This document shows, one piece after another, positions 25,471 through 39,522 of a stretch of 64,000 nucleotides of DNA (the stretch's first letter is position 1; every line of letters starts with the position of its first letter). Origin of the DNA: Aulostomus chinensis (lineage: Eukaryota > Chordata > Actinopteri > Syngnathiformes > Aulostomidae); contig JBBMOA010000013.1 in the NCBI GenBank assembly GCA_037954235.1, positions 21,076,001 through 21,140,000 on the forward strand. The letters are read 5' to 3'. Below the pieces are notes generated by a model that worked only from the letters and a program-made list of their open reading frames with translations, ran no database searches and was not told where the DNA came from. The position numbers were made by a program, and so were the translations under genes.

Positions 25471-28400
25471 TTTTGCAATATTTTTCTATGAATTGAAGTA
25501 TCAAAAGTAAATTGAATGATTCTACAGAAAAGTAAATGTTACGCCAATGTAATGCTGCAATCTTTCATTAACTGAAAAATTCAACTCATTGTGTTGATCT
25601 CTCAAAAGCTGGACTTTTAAAACATGATAATACAGTTGTCAGTTAAACCGATGTTTTCCAAAGATGGTCTATCGTACCTAGATAATGCAGTTCTAGACTG
25701 ATTTACTGATTTATTTCAGTCTGACCCAGATTTGATGTTCTGTGTGTGTTCACTAGCTCCAACTGCCTGAAGGTTGCAGCGCACAGTGAAGGAAGTGCCA
25801 TTAAGGCGGGTGAGGGAGAGACGGGGAAAACTTTGCAGTGCTGTACAATTGTCAGTTCTTCTTTCATTGTTTTTGTCCACTGTTCACCAACTTGCTGCTA
25901 GCTAACTTGTTTGGAATGTGATGCAACTGTAGGAAAGTTGGCTTGCTACCAGCAGTAAGCGGGGTATCCACCACCCACCACTTACAGCGGCCGTCAGTAA
26001 GTCCATTCGTCCCTGATTCTTTAGCCCAATTAGATGGCGTACTCCAGCAACAATTGTAGCTTGATTGCGACTGTGCATGTAAACCCTCTGATGGTGTCGG
26101 CAGCATGTCACTAGTTGGATCTGACTGTGGTGAAACTACATTTATGGGCAACAGGTGGCTGATGTCTCACACTCCTGAAGTCTCAGCTCCATATTTCTTG
26201 ATCCCTCAAAAGAACTGAATATGGCACTGACACATTTGCCTCTTGCCACATACGAGCTCTGACAAATGCTTCTAGATTAGTCTGCGTGTGTGTGTGTGTT
26301 CAGGTGAAGACTTGGACTAGTTTCAGGTTAGTTAGACAAGTTGTTCTGAGAGTTGGGATTAGTGATAAGTCTCCAGGAAATGAAAGTAATTCAATGTAAT
26401 GTCCCCTGAAGTGACGGTGACACAACAAGTGATTCCGGCTGTGTTACTTTCTGTTCTACACTCACCAGGCTTCGAGAAAGAACAGCATCCGAGGTTGCCT
26501 TGCTTTGACAACTGTGCAAACATGTATTAATCAACATGCCTCCACTGTAAGCTAATGGAGAAGTGGAAAGTAAACAGAAAATACACAGGAGGACACAGTA
26601 AGGAGTGAGGATAAAAGCGTGAAATAATAAAGCCAGCGGCTCTTGCAAAATGACAAAACAAGCCAAGAGAATGAGTGCGCTAACAACGCTAATGATCAAG
26701 CTGTTGTTACTCCGAGGTTTGACAGACCCATTTACAGAGGGGCAGAAGAGGGAATGTGTGTGTGAATGTGTCAGAAAGCGGGATTTTAATAGATGATCGT
26801 GACTCCTTCAGCTGTTTGCGTGACCAATTCCTCCACAGTCTCTCCGATGTCTTGTAATTCTAGTATTTGAGTTTGTATGTACCTTTCTTTGTCTCCTGCA
26901 ATACAGAACCTTCATTTTGTAACCCAGTTGTGTCAGGGTGATTTATTCAGACCTCGCAAATATATCGGCCTGTAATGACGCGTAGTGTCAGAGGAAAACT
27001 TAGATGACGACAGCAGAGGAGAGGAAATGAGGGAGGGATGGGGTAGAGAAACATTTAGCAAGAAGTGGTGAAGGCTTATTTTTGTTTTTCCTCTTCCACT
27101 GACTTGATTAGCGGCCTGTTGGTTCCCTCTGTCATTTCGCTTTAACGTCTCCAGCCAGAGTCAGACAGAGAAATGAGAGGAAGCATCAATGAGAAACACT
27201 GATGCAATAAGACACTGCACTTTCCATCTCTCTTTGTAACTCTCGTCTTCTCATACACATAAACATCTCCGGCAGCATAAACACATTTCAAATTGTCCTT
27301 TTTATTTTAAAATCAAAAATCAGACAAAGAAAACCTAAAGACTGTGTAAGGCTCAATATGTCGAAATAACAACTGGAACAACTGGTGCTATGTTATTGTC
27401 TGTCTATGGCAACTGCTGGGCTTCATAGTCTTGCACTGATGTTCCATTGTAACAAGTAGACGTGTTTTTTTTTATTGACAAGCATCTTCATGAACTCATA
27501 ATGCTGTGTAGCTGTGCAGTCATTGATAAAAGCGGTGGAAGTTGTACCACCAGCACAGAGGACGCGCAATCAAAGAAAACCTTTTAAATCCATTTGAAGA
27601 GCAACATGCCGTTTTAAATCTCTCTCTGACACACTGTTTGAATTGATTAAAGTGTCTTTTCTTTCATGGCTAAAGGCGGTGATGATAACACGGTACCAGT
27701 GCTGACAGGTGCGTGATGAAAGATGACATCTCCAGTGAGGATTTAGGATACTGCGGGACTGATACAGTGACAACATTTTTAAAACAGATACACAGTAGTA
27801 TTAAGAAGTAATCCAACCTTGACAGCCACAATCCTGCTTGAATGCGCAGAGTGAATGAATGTTTGCTACACTGAACAATCCTGTCAGATCATATATGAGG
27901 AGCTGACCACACTCGTATTCTGGTGATGGGAGACTGCCATTGTTGGAAACAAGAAGACACGTTGCTGCAAGGCTGTTTGTTTATTGCTGCCGGGAAAACA
28001 CACTCAGATGACATTTGGGTCTTAACCTTTTGCGATGTTTTTTGTTGCAAAATGTAGGGGTATAGAGGAGGGAGTTGTTTGCTGGGGTTGCTGAGGCTGT
28101 GGAGCCTCAGGCTGGGTTTTATGCTGAAGCGGTTGGAGGTAGAGGGCTGAAGGGCTGTTTCTTCCAGGGGGCTCAGCTGTGGGTGTTCCCTACTGCTGTG
28201 AAACCAGGGACTGGATGAAACGGTGGTTCAGCAAAGTTCAGATAAAGCTAACTCTTCATCTTGTCTCCCTTGACCGACCCCTGTTTTTATTTGTCAGCCT
28301 CTTTCTGACTAAAGAATCATGAAGATTTATCCCGACTCTGCCAGCTGAGCCATGTTTTTCATAATTCTCCTTTCTCTGTGGAACCTTGCCTCTGATGTTT

Positions 28401-31400
28401 TCTACAGTCTATTGCATTTCTGCTGCACATGGGAACAGGAGAACAAACAAATAAAATTAGGATGTACGAGCCCAGCGACTGAAGTCTGATATGGCAAATT
28501 ATTTATAGTTAAAATAAAGACGGCACTATAACTGTGCGGATGGCTGTTTGTAACTTTTACAACCTTCCAGCCTTGTAGTGTCCCCCACATTGTGCACAGC
28601 ATATATCAGAGAAGGATAGCTACCAGGAGAAGGGGGAAAAAAACACAGCATACACAATAATTGTTGATTGCAATAACATGGAGGCAGCTCAGGTCCATGG
28701 GGAGGAAACAGGCATTTTTGTCAGTGACATAAAGAGCTGGTAGCTGGATGATGGTCCCACGGGAGAGCAAGGGAGCAGCAGGGCATTGGGCTCTGTCACC
28801 TCCTCATGGAGGGCAACTATCCTCACTGAGGAGGAGATGATGAAGCGTTTCTGTTCAGCTCCGCTTGTACGCAGCAGTGAAAATACATCCAACAAATCTA
28901 CTGAATCTTTATAGCAGACAAGAAAATTAATATCAGGAGTTTAATTCTTCCGGAGTCAAATCTTCAAACGAGCATTGAGAGTCGTATTGGTTAAGTTAGA
29001 GGAAAAACTCATGTAAAAAAAAAAATAGAATAGTTTTCAAACTCCATCAGGCCAACCCCCTCAGCCTGGAGGGAGGAGGGTCGGGATAACATATCCATGA
29101 AGTCATTGTTCCCTTTAGTCCTGAGGAGCAGAACTCAACAAAAAATTGGTCAGAATGTCAAAGAAATTCCGTCTCAGCCTCAGTCCGCGGCCCTCGTCAT
29201 CAGCAGAAATCATTAGGTGTGTTTCCATTCTGCTCTTTGCATGCGCATTTTCAAAACTCTGAGTGGAACAACTGAACATTTGAATAAATATTCTAATATT
29301 TAAAAAAAAAAGTTTTTATGCTTGAAGGAAATGAGAGAGCGCGTCAATAGAAGATGAATGGAATCCGATTCAGCAATAAATGGGGATGGATTTCAATCAC
29401 GTGATGGTCAGAGCCTATAGGACCGTAATATAAGTCCTATTATTTTTTCCTTTCCATTTGGATCCGTTTCCTTTGAGGTTTTACAGACACTTTTAATTAC
29501 ATCCCACTTCTCCTCTCAATTCTCACTCTTCTTCTTCCTACTTGTCTTGCAGATGTGTCTCTAATATAAACCAAGGGAGAGAAAAAAAAGCACCGCTGTG
29601 TGCGCTGTATCAGCCCAAAACTCCTCGGTCCCCAACAGTCTGGTTTCCAACTGCGATAAAGTCCCAGTGATTGGTCCGATGGGACTTTCTATCAGTTCAC
29701 ATCAAACCAACTTGAACAGCCGTGTCGATATAAAAAAATAAAAAACATTTAAAAAAAAAGCTGAGAGGAGAAAGCAAGCCACGCGAGTCCACAGGCGCCA
29801 CTTGACAGTACCATTTCAGGATCATTATCCAATTACATACTGAACTCAAAGGCAATTATCATGTCGGCCCTCTTCCCTCCAACCATGCTGACAGAAAATG
29901 AAAACACAAGAGGTAATGGAGCACACCTGCATTTGAATAATGTCCATGTTGTGCCTCGGTGGAATGAGAATGTCGTCTTCGTACTATTTTTGAAAAATGC
30001 ACCCGGCTCTTAGAAGAAATGAATTGCACTGAATTTCGATATTTTTTTCTGGCAAGCATCATGGCTTTTAGCCACTCTAGAATCTTTCCTTTTCTTTTCT
30101 TTTTCTTTTTCTTTTTGTAACTTCATCTCACAGCAAAACCCTGCTTCATGCATATAAACTCTATTTATGATTTGAGTGAGGGCATCTCGAACAAAGGAGA
30201 GCGCACACATTCATTCATTTCCCATTCAAGCGCTGATCTGAATATGCAACCTGTTAAAATCCTTCTGGTTTGGCTTCCACAGCTGCTGAGCAGAGCCGGG
30301 CTGACCTATCTCTTAGTTCATGATGTAACGTCAACACACAAAGGAGCTACATTGAAGAGATGGCAATGAACATCTTCTGGGGACCCCCCCCCCCCCCCCC
30401 ACTAAGATATGCAAACGTATTGTGCTTCAGAATTACACGCTGTAAAAATAAATCTCATCTAGGAGTGTGAGAGTTCATTCAAGGATTTTATTTGCACTCC
30501 AATACCTTCAACCACTCACAACACAGGAACCCGTCGGCGGCTGCATCAGCACGTCATTACAGATTTAAGTCTTGAGAATGTGGAACTAATCAGACAGTTT
30601 TGTTTTCTTCCAATTTCAAGCCTTAATCTCAAATTTTAGTGACCTGAGTCCGCAAGGTACTCCAAATGACCTGTCTTTTTAAAATCTCTCTTTCGAAGGT
30701 GTGATTGAAACTAAATGTCTTCATTATTTGATCATTATCAGAGCCTTTGGGTAAACTTCCAACCACCGTTCGTTTAACATGTGGGGTTGAAGCAGGAGGC
30801 TCTCATAACTGAACTGAAATTACGGCGGCGCTGGTGCTGGTGGTGCTGGTGGTGTATTGTATTATATTCCCAATATTCATCACACACTGATACTCATTAT
30901 GAAATAATACCCAGAGCACAAATGAGGCACATGGATTTTCAGGTTCAGTATTTCAATTATAACACATTTAGAAACTCAGGAACCCGAGTCTTCTCGCATG
31001 TGTGTGCGCGCGCGCATGTGTGTTTTGCAGGTTGTGCGCACATTTCTTGAGCGCTTCATCCTTCTCTCCATCTCCTCTGTCATTGCAGTACACGAGGAAA
31101 TGTGATTGGCCAATGAAGTTCACATCAGCCATGTTTCACTTCCAATCTTCTAACTGAGAATCGAGTTGGAGCCTCCAAGCTGACCTGGCTTGTGCCAGAA
31201 GAATAAACTCCCCTTGATAAAAATAGAAGACTAAAGGCTGCATCATCCTCTTCTTTTTTTGATGATGCTGAACAATCCAGCTATTTCAGCGCCGTTGTGT
31301 GCTGGTCAGGAGACAACGAGCTAGGAGAGATTCAGCAAGGGAGAGATGCACATAATGAGCTAATCTGCATATCTAGAACTTCATTAATGGCCAGTATTAA

Positions 31401-33928
31401 AACATGCTTTCTGTATTAATCATAGTGTTGATGAACATTTCAATAATGCCCTAATTTCTTTACATTATGCAGCATTTCGAATAGCATTCAGTTTGCGTTG
31501 TGTGGGTTTTTTTCCCCTCAGGATGCAGATAAATGGAAAAATGTTAAACGTCACAACTCTAGAAACAATGTTTTGTACATTATCAGCTAAGTGAGGAAGA
31601 ATTGCAATTTTTAAATGAATTAAATCATGAGAGTTAAAAGGGGAAGGCAAATCAGAAACTAATTTCCTAAGAAGCCCACAGACAGATTTAAACATATGCT
31701 GTACAAGATATTCTAGGACAAGACGGGTGGATGCTTGCTAACCAGCAGAAACGCGAAATTGGAAATGCCGTCAGTTTCTAGTTTAAAATCGGTATTAAAA
31801 CGCTCCGTATTCGCAATTCTTATCAGATAAATCACACATCGGGATTTGTTCTCTGCACATTTTGTGAATGGAATGTGATTGAACCACAATAGAAAACGCT
31901 GGCAAGATCTCAGATAAGTGTGAATGTAATAAACACAGACTGAGCTGAGAGAGACATCTTGATGCCATCCTACCGCTGAGATCCAATCACACTGCAGACA
32001 GAAGGAAAGTAACAACAATATTTAAAAAATATCCTGGTGTAAATAGCAGCCTCATCCTCCGAGGTGATTATCCAGGTAATATATGAGGCATTTAATCCTC
32101 AGTTGAAATGAGACTTCATATCATGGGAGCATATTTTCTTAAAAAGGCCATAAACTGCAATTACACCTTGCTGCCTCTCAAATAATGAAGCTTAGCAGAA
32201 GTTCAGCTTATCTTTCATTATTTTCTCTGCCTGTCTGTTCTCACCTCTGACGTAATCACCTCTGATGCAATCACCTGACCAAGGCGCAGATTACCTCTGT
32301 GAGCCAATCATGTTGTTGCTATAACAGACAGATGCACCCATCCTTCACCTCATTCCCCTCTATTTTTTTTTAATCAAATTCACATCTGTTCATCCACGTC
32401 GGGTTCTCACCACCTGATCACCGGTGTCCTGTGCAGCTGATCACATGACTGCACAATCTAAATAAGAACAAGACGGGGTTGGAAAAGCTGTTGACTGCTC
32501 ATGTGTTTCTTCAACTTTCGGACAGGTAGTAACTCACTGAGCCTCACTTTCAGTTGACTGAACCAACAGACTTGCTTCACTACATTTGAATTAAAGTCCG
32601 ATACGAAGTTGCAGTGTGTGTTTGAGTACCGCAGAAGCTTGAGGGCAGAAACGTTGAAAGGGGACTTCATACATTATTAGACGTGAGCTCGGATTGGAGC
32701 CTTAATTTTGGAAGTTTGACGCTGGAACCAGAAGAGTGACTGCAGAAGTATTCAAACTCAATAGACTATTGGCAGATGCTAAAGGAAAATGTTTCCTGTC
32801 CCTCAGAGACCGAACCTTTTGATAAACACAGGATTGTGGTTGCTTTGTGCAGCTCCCTGATGTATGTCAGAACATGATATGCTCAGCCAACCTTACTGTT
32901 GGTAAATTCTAGCTTTAAAACTCAAAATTTTAGAACAGAAAAATGTGGATATTTTGCAGCTGAAAGAAGGAAAAGAGAGCTTTTCCTTGTATGGAAATGA
33001 ATGTCTATCCCCTTGTCAGTGCTAGATATACTGTATGTAAATATACAGTGTGTCTTCCTCATCTTTGAATGATGCCGTGGTTAACCACAGTGACATGTAG
33101 AGTTTGTCATATGTGAAAAAGGCTCTGGCAGAGAGAAATTCACTTTATAGTGCTTAACTGTAGAGATACTTGAGACCAGCTGGCTGAAATAAATACAATA
33201 TAAATGTCTCTCTGTTTGGGGTGGGGGGGGGGGTGGAACATCCATCCTCTCATTTAAATTCGGTCACATAAACTAGATTAATGTTTATATTAATACTTAT
33301 AATAGCCTTTTCATGGGCAGTGAGGAGAGGAGGAAACACCCACATGTTCAGATGTTTACATGTGGAGACATTTCATGAGGGTAATTGCAATGTTTTGTTA
33401 GATGAGATGGAATTTCAGAAAAGCCAATATTTAATATGATATCTTTGCATAAGAAGGACTAAGTGTAAGCCGGGGCTATTTGACAACACAGCAGGTGATC
33501 AGAAAAGCGGATTATTGCCGAAAGGATGTGTTGTCTTTTCTCAAGTAAAAGGCAAAATGTCTGCGAGGGTAATGTTGCATCGGAAATGGCCTAAAGCTGC
33601 GGTTCTAAGTGCTGGTCCTGAGGACATGGTGTTTTTTAAAACCTATTTAAGAGGAGTTATTTCTGTATGCCAATCTCTATGGCTCAGTCGCAGCAACCAA
33701 CTGATCTTTCAACCATCATTTTCTATGACTGCAAAGAAAATGTCATTAGCCAACACCAAAAAAAAATAATAATAAAATGAGGCAGAGTGCTGAGGCAATG
33801 AAGATGATGGCCTCAGCTGTTCTCAATATGCCTCCAAGACTAATCCACAGCTGTGTGGCAGTAAATTTCTGTACTACTCGTGCAGGTAGGAAGAGCCGGC
33901 TTTGTAACCGGACACTATCACATTTGTG

Positions 33929-33930
<2 letters not shown>

Positions 33931-34001
<71 letters not shown>
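33931..34001. repeat. (GT)n microsatellite
   Basis: About 35 perfect units. Confidence 0.98.
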
Positions 34002-34003
<2 letters not shown>

Positions 34004-34388
34004 ACTGACAAATCCCTTATTCTCCTCTGAGATCAGGCTGTTGGGAGAACAGTGATATCCGTAATGGCAGACTAGAAGCTCCCACTCAGGATGTTTAATT
34101 GTCAGCTACGTTTTCTTTGTGTTCTTCTCATAACATTTCTTTAGCATCTATGTTTATTGGTTAAGAGCCAGGTGACACCTTGTCAGTTGTTGGGCCTTTC
34201 CGCACTGCACTGGTGCAGGTTCTTGAACCAGTGCTCTTCAATGTTTTTGGAACCCTACACAAAACAGCCCACTCTCTTTTCACTCTGGACATGGCTCAGC
34301 ATGACCATGGCCTCCCATCTCTGGGTTGTAAGTTCAAGATCCTGTTGATGCTGCATGAATGTTGACTGACTTGAGCATTGTGTCAATA

Positions 34389-34390
<2 letters not shown>

Positions 34391-34427
<37 letters not shown>

Positions 34428-34473
34428 TGTGTGTGTGTGTGTGCGCGCGCTTGTATGTGTGTGTGCGTGTGTG
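34391..34473. repeat. (GT)n with (GC)n interruption
   Basis: GT array with one AT step, then GCGCGCGC, then further GT/GC mixture. A potential Z-DNA segment. Confidence 0.95.
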
Positions 34474-34484
34474 GGTAAACACAC

Positions 34485-34625
34485 TAACATTTGGGAAATA
34501 TGCTTATTAGCATTCCTCCCCAGAGCCAAACAAAAAAACAGACCTCTCTGTGCTGCATTAAGCAGCAGAGACCCACAGACGTGCTGACAGCTAGTTAGCT
34601 TAGCACAAGTGATAGTAGCTAGGAA
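34485..34625 (+). repeat. degenerate interspersed repeat (GCTAGTTAGCTTAGCA motif)
   Basis: ACATTTGGGAAATATGCTTA followed about 85 bases later by CAGCTAGTTAGCTTAGCAC matches the order of phrases in a very common teleost repeat (TTTGGGAAATACGCTTATT ... GTTAGCTTAGCATAAAGACT). Name not assigned. Confidence 0.5.
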
Positions 34626-37342
34626 GTGTTTGTGTGAACACGTGCCTCTCAAAAAGTTTGTGTGCGATTTAAGGAATGGTTAGGTTAAAGAAAACCTTCC
34701 TAGTCTGGGTCAACATGGAATCTTTCACAGGGTTAACCACGTATTACAAAGTTGTTCTGTCTGGCTTCCTGTCAGAAAGACTGTCTGCTAGAAAGCCTTT
34801 GAGGCAACTTCTCCCTTGTGCTTAGTTATATCGCATGATTAGGGTGAGAGAATTTTAACAACCTTTATCTCTCTAATGCCTACATGGAGTTTGGTGACTG
34901 GACTTAATTGCCATCAGAGCACACGTCTTCTTCAGTCTGACAAAGCAGCCAAGCTGGGTATGCAGCATTAGTGTCACTGAGTCATCCAACCTTTCCACCG
35001 GGCTTTTTGAAGAACAGAGTGAGCACACACAGTCAAATAGAAATACTCAGGGGCTGTCACAATTTCCCCTGCCCCCTTCTTTTTGGTGACTTACCTTGAT
35101 TTAGAAGGAGTGCGACCCCTGAGGTCTCTGAAATTCTCTTTCTCTCCCCTGCATTTTCATAGCCCTGGAGATTAGTTCCTGCATCCATGAAGTCCAGCCC
35201 ATCACACAAACGATAAACCAACGCTAACCAAGAATTTACATGAAAAAAGAGTCTGTTCGCGTCCCCTGTGGTTGAAACGATAAAGCCCTGGATGATTCAT
35301 AACGTGCTTTGCACCAGTAAACTTCTATCTCATCCGTTTCATCTCCAGGAAATCACTGATCTAAGTAAACATAAATTATCTTCTGCAAGCCAGTTGGAAT
35401 GCAGGGTCCACCTCAGTCCTGGTTCTTGACCCGTATCCTCGTTCTAGAGCTGAGAGGTGTTCTCCTCCTTCTTTGGAAGCACATTCACATTCATAAAAGC
35501 GCTCAGGTTCAATGAGACGTTATTTTACGACCCCAAAACAGAATTTCGGCCTCTGTGTGATCAGTTCAACCACAAAAAGACTAAAGTATAGTTTGTTACA
35601 AAAAAACACAAAAAAAACCCAATGTTTGTGAGATGGCATACAGGAATTGTTACATTTAATATATTTAGAAATGCAAGCAACAGATACATTTTCCCAAAAA
35701 GATGCATTTTAGGTTATCGGTTGTCGACTGGTACTGTAACTGACACACTTATCAGCCTGGCACGTATGCATGCTACTGTAACAATCATCAGTCTTTACGA
35801 AAGCATTAGAAAAAAACACTTCGACATTTTTCATTAGTCAGTTGAAAATGTAATTCTGTTTAATTTCAATACCAGCAAAAGTACACAGAGAACTCAAGAG
35901 AATTGCAGACAAAGGACCATTCACCGGCTTTTATTTTCCTGCAAATGGAGAGTATGAGAGAAATTATGTGCCCGTGTAGGCAGTGAAATACAATCCCTTT
36001 TGAAAAATGGCAAATGTGCCTTTTATCTCTAAATAGGATTGTGACTTCAATAGGATTCTTCATTTTTCCTATTAACTTTCCTGGAGAAATTGAATTCATT
36101 CTGACCTATGTGTGACTCAAGCAGAACAAAGCTGATTTATTGATTTTAATATGAATTCCACTGATAATTTGTTCATGAATCAGATTTTTTTTTCCCCTCA
36201 AACTCTAGACTTCAGACCAGTCATTACTTACCCTAAGTAGCACATTGATCCCATGTGGTTTTAATGTAATATGGGAGGCAACAGAACAATATATTCAGGA
36301 TGTGTTGATTAAAATATGGCAACTCTTACTGCACAAGTAGAATATGGAGGATTTACCACAATTTATAAAATCATTCAGACTAAACAGAAGTAGATGTCCA
36401 TGTACAATCTGTCCAGTCTGTCATGTGTTGAGTGCTGCTGCACGTCTGACGCTTTTGTCAAGATCTTTTGCGAGCAGCATCAAATCCCTTCATGTCAAAT
36501 CAACCGTGTGATCGCCTCCATTTTGAAGTTACATCCTAAATGCAGCTAGTTTTCACTTTCACAATGTTAAATGTTTGTCTCTGAGCGTGACATCTGAAAC
36601 AATGTAACCATCGCTTTTCTTGCTCGATTCCTCTTCTTTTCAACGTTTTGAACCGTTTAAGATATGTAATTTACTTTTTCCTTCTGCTCACCCTTTTGTC
36701 ATCTTTTTGTTGGTCTGTTTTTTTTTTCACAGTCAGCAGACAGCTTTTTGGTTTGCTTGCATGTGAATCAAAATCAGCGCAGTTTGCATTTATTAAGGGA
36801 GAAATCCATGTTTAACTCACCATGCCTGTTTTATTTGAGAATTTTTCTACAGAACATAAGTGAACACAAGTTATGTGAATGAGGGTCATTCTGTCCTGTG
36901 CTTCTTCTGTGCTGAGGGATGAGGGATGAGGTACTAGGACAAGCAGCACGACAAACTAGCAGCAGTTGCATGCAAACTCTTCTATAATTACATGGCACAT
37001 GAAAAGCTGATCGGAGCTCAGAGGAGGAATGAAAGTCCTGCTTATTATCAAATTTGGAGCTGTAAGTCTATGCTAAAACCATTGATTTAAACTACTGGAA
37101 TTACTTTGACTTTTCCTCTGATCAGGATATGCCAACCACGGTGTGTGTGTGTACGTGTGTGTGTGTGTTTTCTGCTGGCAGTGGTGCTCTGCAAAGCAGG
37201 AAGGGGGTGATATTATTGATTAGCAAGTCTTATCAACTTGCTCCCTAAGGAGAACCAACAGTTTGGCCAGACTCAGTCCAATTTTCCCTCTTTTCCTCCT
37301 TATTTCTCCGGTAAATGTTATCAGTAGTAGCAAACACATGCG

Positions 37343-37345
<3 letters not shown>

Positions 37346-37429
<84 letters not shown>
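37346..37429. repeat. (CA)n microsatellite
   Basis: About 42 uninterrupted units, the longest CA array in the window. Confidence 0.98.
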
Positions 37430-37432
<3 letters not shown>

Positions 37433-37958
37433 TATTTGCCCGGAGAGGGATGGTTGATTCTCCCAATAATCTGTGTTCTCTAAGAGAAAACCTCAGCTGT
37501 GATTTTAGACCTATAGATAGCTTTTTTTTCAGCTTTCTTTTTTTTGCACTTGTCTGTCTGCTTGTCCACCATGATGCAAAGCAATTTAACAAATGCAGCA
37601 CCTCTGTGACATATTTTTAGGAGGGGAAGCATCAGAAGTGGTAGCAGTGTTCCCTTTTAAATGATCTTCAGTGGCTTATCAGATTCGTCCATGCAGAGAT
37701 TCTCAGTTTAAATAATATCAAAACACACTCCAACATAAACTAAAAGCCCCAACTTAAAGATTAGTTGCATTTCCTGTTCCGCACCGCTTATTTATCTTCT
37801 CTTGTGTTGCCTGTTTCTAAAACCAGATTACGGTTCCCCTGACAGGTGATGAAATATGAATTATGTGCAAACGCATGTGTGAAAGAGCTCATGCAAGAGG
37901 CACACGACTCTTTGTCTCAGAGTTTCCAAGGGTGTGAGCTCAAGGTTAACAGGTGCTG

Positions 37959-38062
37959 TACACACACAGGCACACACACACGTGCGCACACATGCACGCA
38001 CACACACACACACACACACGTGCGCACACATGCACGCACACACACACACGCATACACACACC
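37959..38062. repeat. CA-rich minisatellite with 38-bp higher-order unit
   Basis: The 20-mer CGTGCGCACACATGCACGCA occurs at 37981 and again at 38019, an exact 38-bp shift inside a CA tract. Each copy is preceded by CA, which creates a CACGTG E-box at 37979 and 38017. Confidence 0.95.
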
Positions 38063-39256
38063 ACTAACAGATTTTAGTACAGGCTTTTGTACCATGAATG
38101 CATCCTGTTGTCTAACACTGATCTGATTTATTTAAGAGTTGAATGTTCAAATATTAACGCACACATGCTTGTGGGTAATAATATGAATGAATGTACATAC
38201 ATTCATAATCACGCTGTTCAAATTGTTTTTTTATTCCATGATACAATTTCATGTTCAACCTAGTTCTTTTCTGTTTATCTTTATTCATATTCTCACCATG
38301 ATAGTTAACCATTTATTAGGTATAGCCCACTGTCATCCAGGGATATATTCTCACTCATGTGCATCTTTCGTTACTACCTAAACAACATGCCAGATTGCAC
38401 ACTAGTTCTCTAGAATTATTGGAACTATATGATTACTTTGTATGCAACTTGAATTAAATATTACTTCTAGAAAAGTTACCTCTAGAATAGGAGGTCTGAT
38501 GTTTTCTCCTGGTGACTAAAGAGTTGCACCTGTATATTCAGGAGGATCTTGGCAGGAACGAACTTTGTTTGTCTCTAAATTCCAACTTACCTGCACAGAT
38601 GGACACACACCACCTTTTGGTCCCTAAAAAAAAACAAAACAAAAAGCCATACAACACTTGTACCGACTGAAAGAGCAACACTGATGTGACGATTACACAT
38701 TATGAGAACAAATGATGTGGTTTGTTCAGTTTTGCCTAAACTTGAATGTCGCTCCTGATTGATGAAACTTTAAGGAATAACACTCAAAATACCCACGTTA
38801 GATCATTCAGATGTTTAATCGAGGTGCTCCAAGAGCGAATCAGGTTGCAGTACAATTCCTCCAGATGTAACAGCATCTTGACTTCCCACAGTCAGGAGAA
38901 AAACAGAAACTATACAAGAAATACTGTACCAGCTGCTACGCTGTCCGACTGTATGTCACTGGCTCCAAACCTTGACGCTGAAGCATGAAGAACATTTGTG
39001 ATATACGAGCTGCAGAGACATGTAGCCTCGCTTTTTCTGGTCTTCAGCTGATGCAACTGTGCAGGGTGCGCCGCAATTGCTGAGCTGCTGCTGGATGTAA
39101 AGCTTCGGATGGTCCCAGGCATGTCAAAGCTGAGTGACTTATAGTGTAGAATCAGCGTTATGATGGGGCAGTTCATTTCCTGTCAAAAAGAATCAATCAA
39201 CACTCAAGGAAAGAGGAGATTGATACTATTACTACTTGTGTCCTTTTAATATATAG

Positions 39257-39384
39257 CCAGCACGGCTCAGGAGTGGGTGAGGCCGTCTGGTAATGAGAGG
39301 GTTACTAGTTCAATCACGTTTTCTCTAGAGATAGGAAGCCCTAATGAGTGAGAAGGTTGGAACTTTGAATGGCTGCTTCCACCA

Positions 39385-39461
<77 letters not shown>

Positions 39462-39522
39462 ACAGATGAGGCAATATTGTAAAAGTACACTGAGTGCCAT
39501 GAAGGTGGAAAGGCACAGTATA
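39257..39522 (+). mobile_element. SINE-like element, family B, with internal (TG)n expansion
   Basis: Starts GCACGGCTCAGGAGTGGGTG AGGCCGTCTGGTAATGAGAG with B-box-like GTTACTAGTTCAATCACG, continues CCTAATGAGTGAG, then an expanded (TG)n at 39387-39460, and ends ACTGAGTGCCATGAAGGTGG AAAGGCACAGTATAAA. The tail matches the AAGCGCTTTGAGTG ... AAAGCGCTATATAAA ending of a common teleost SINE-like repeat. Confidence 0.6.
39387..39460. repeat. (TG)n microsatellite inside SINE-like element
   Basis: About 37 perfect units within the family B element, at the place where other copies carry GTGTGAATGTGTG-like sequence. Confidence 0.98.

Larger units (their letters stand above)
25471..39256. other. non-coding stretch, no supported gene
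   Basis: Contains (GT)n at 33931-34001 and 34391-34473, (CA)n at 37346-37429, a CA-rich minisatellite at 37959-38062, a poly(C) run at 30386-30401, and a repeat relic at 34485-34625. AT-rich stretches at 29770-29960 and 31200-31470, with several TAAT/ATTA cores, resemble conserved non-coding DNA in composition. No exon is defensible. Confidence 0.55.

Noticed and set aside
25864..26151. 95-residue minus-strand open frame
   Set aside because: No domain, no splice signals and ordinary composition; a chance frame in non-coding DNA.
37263..37620. Open frames with His-Thr or Val-Cys runs
   Set aside because: Translations of (CA)n or (GT)n arrays; such frames recur at every dinucleotide array in the window.
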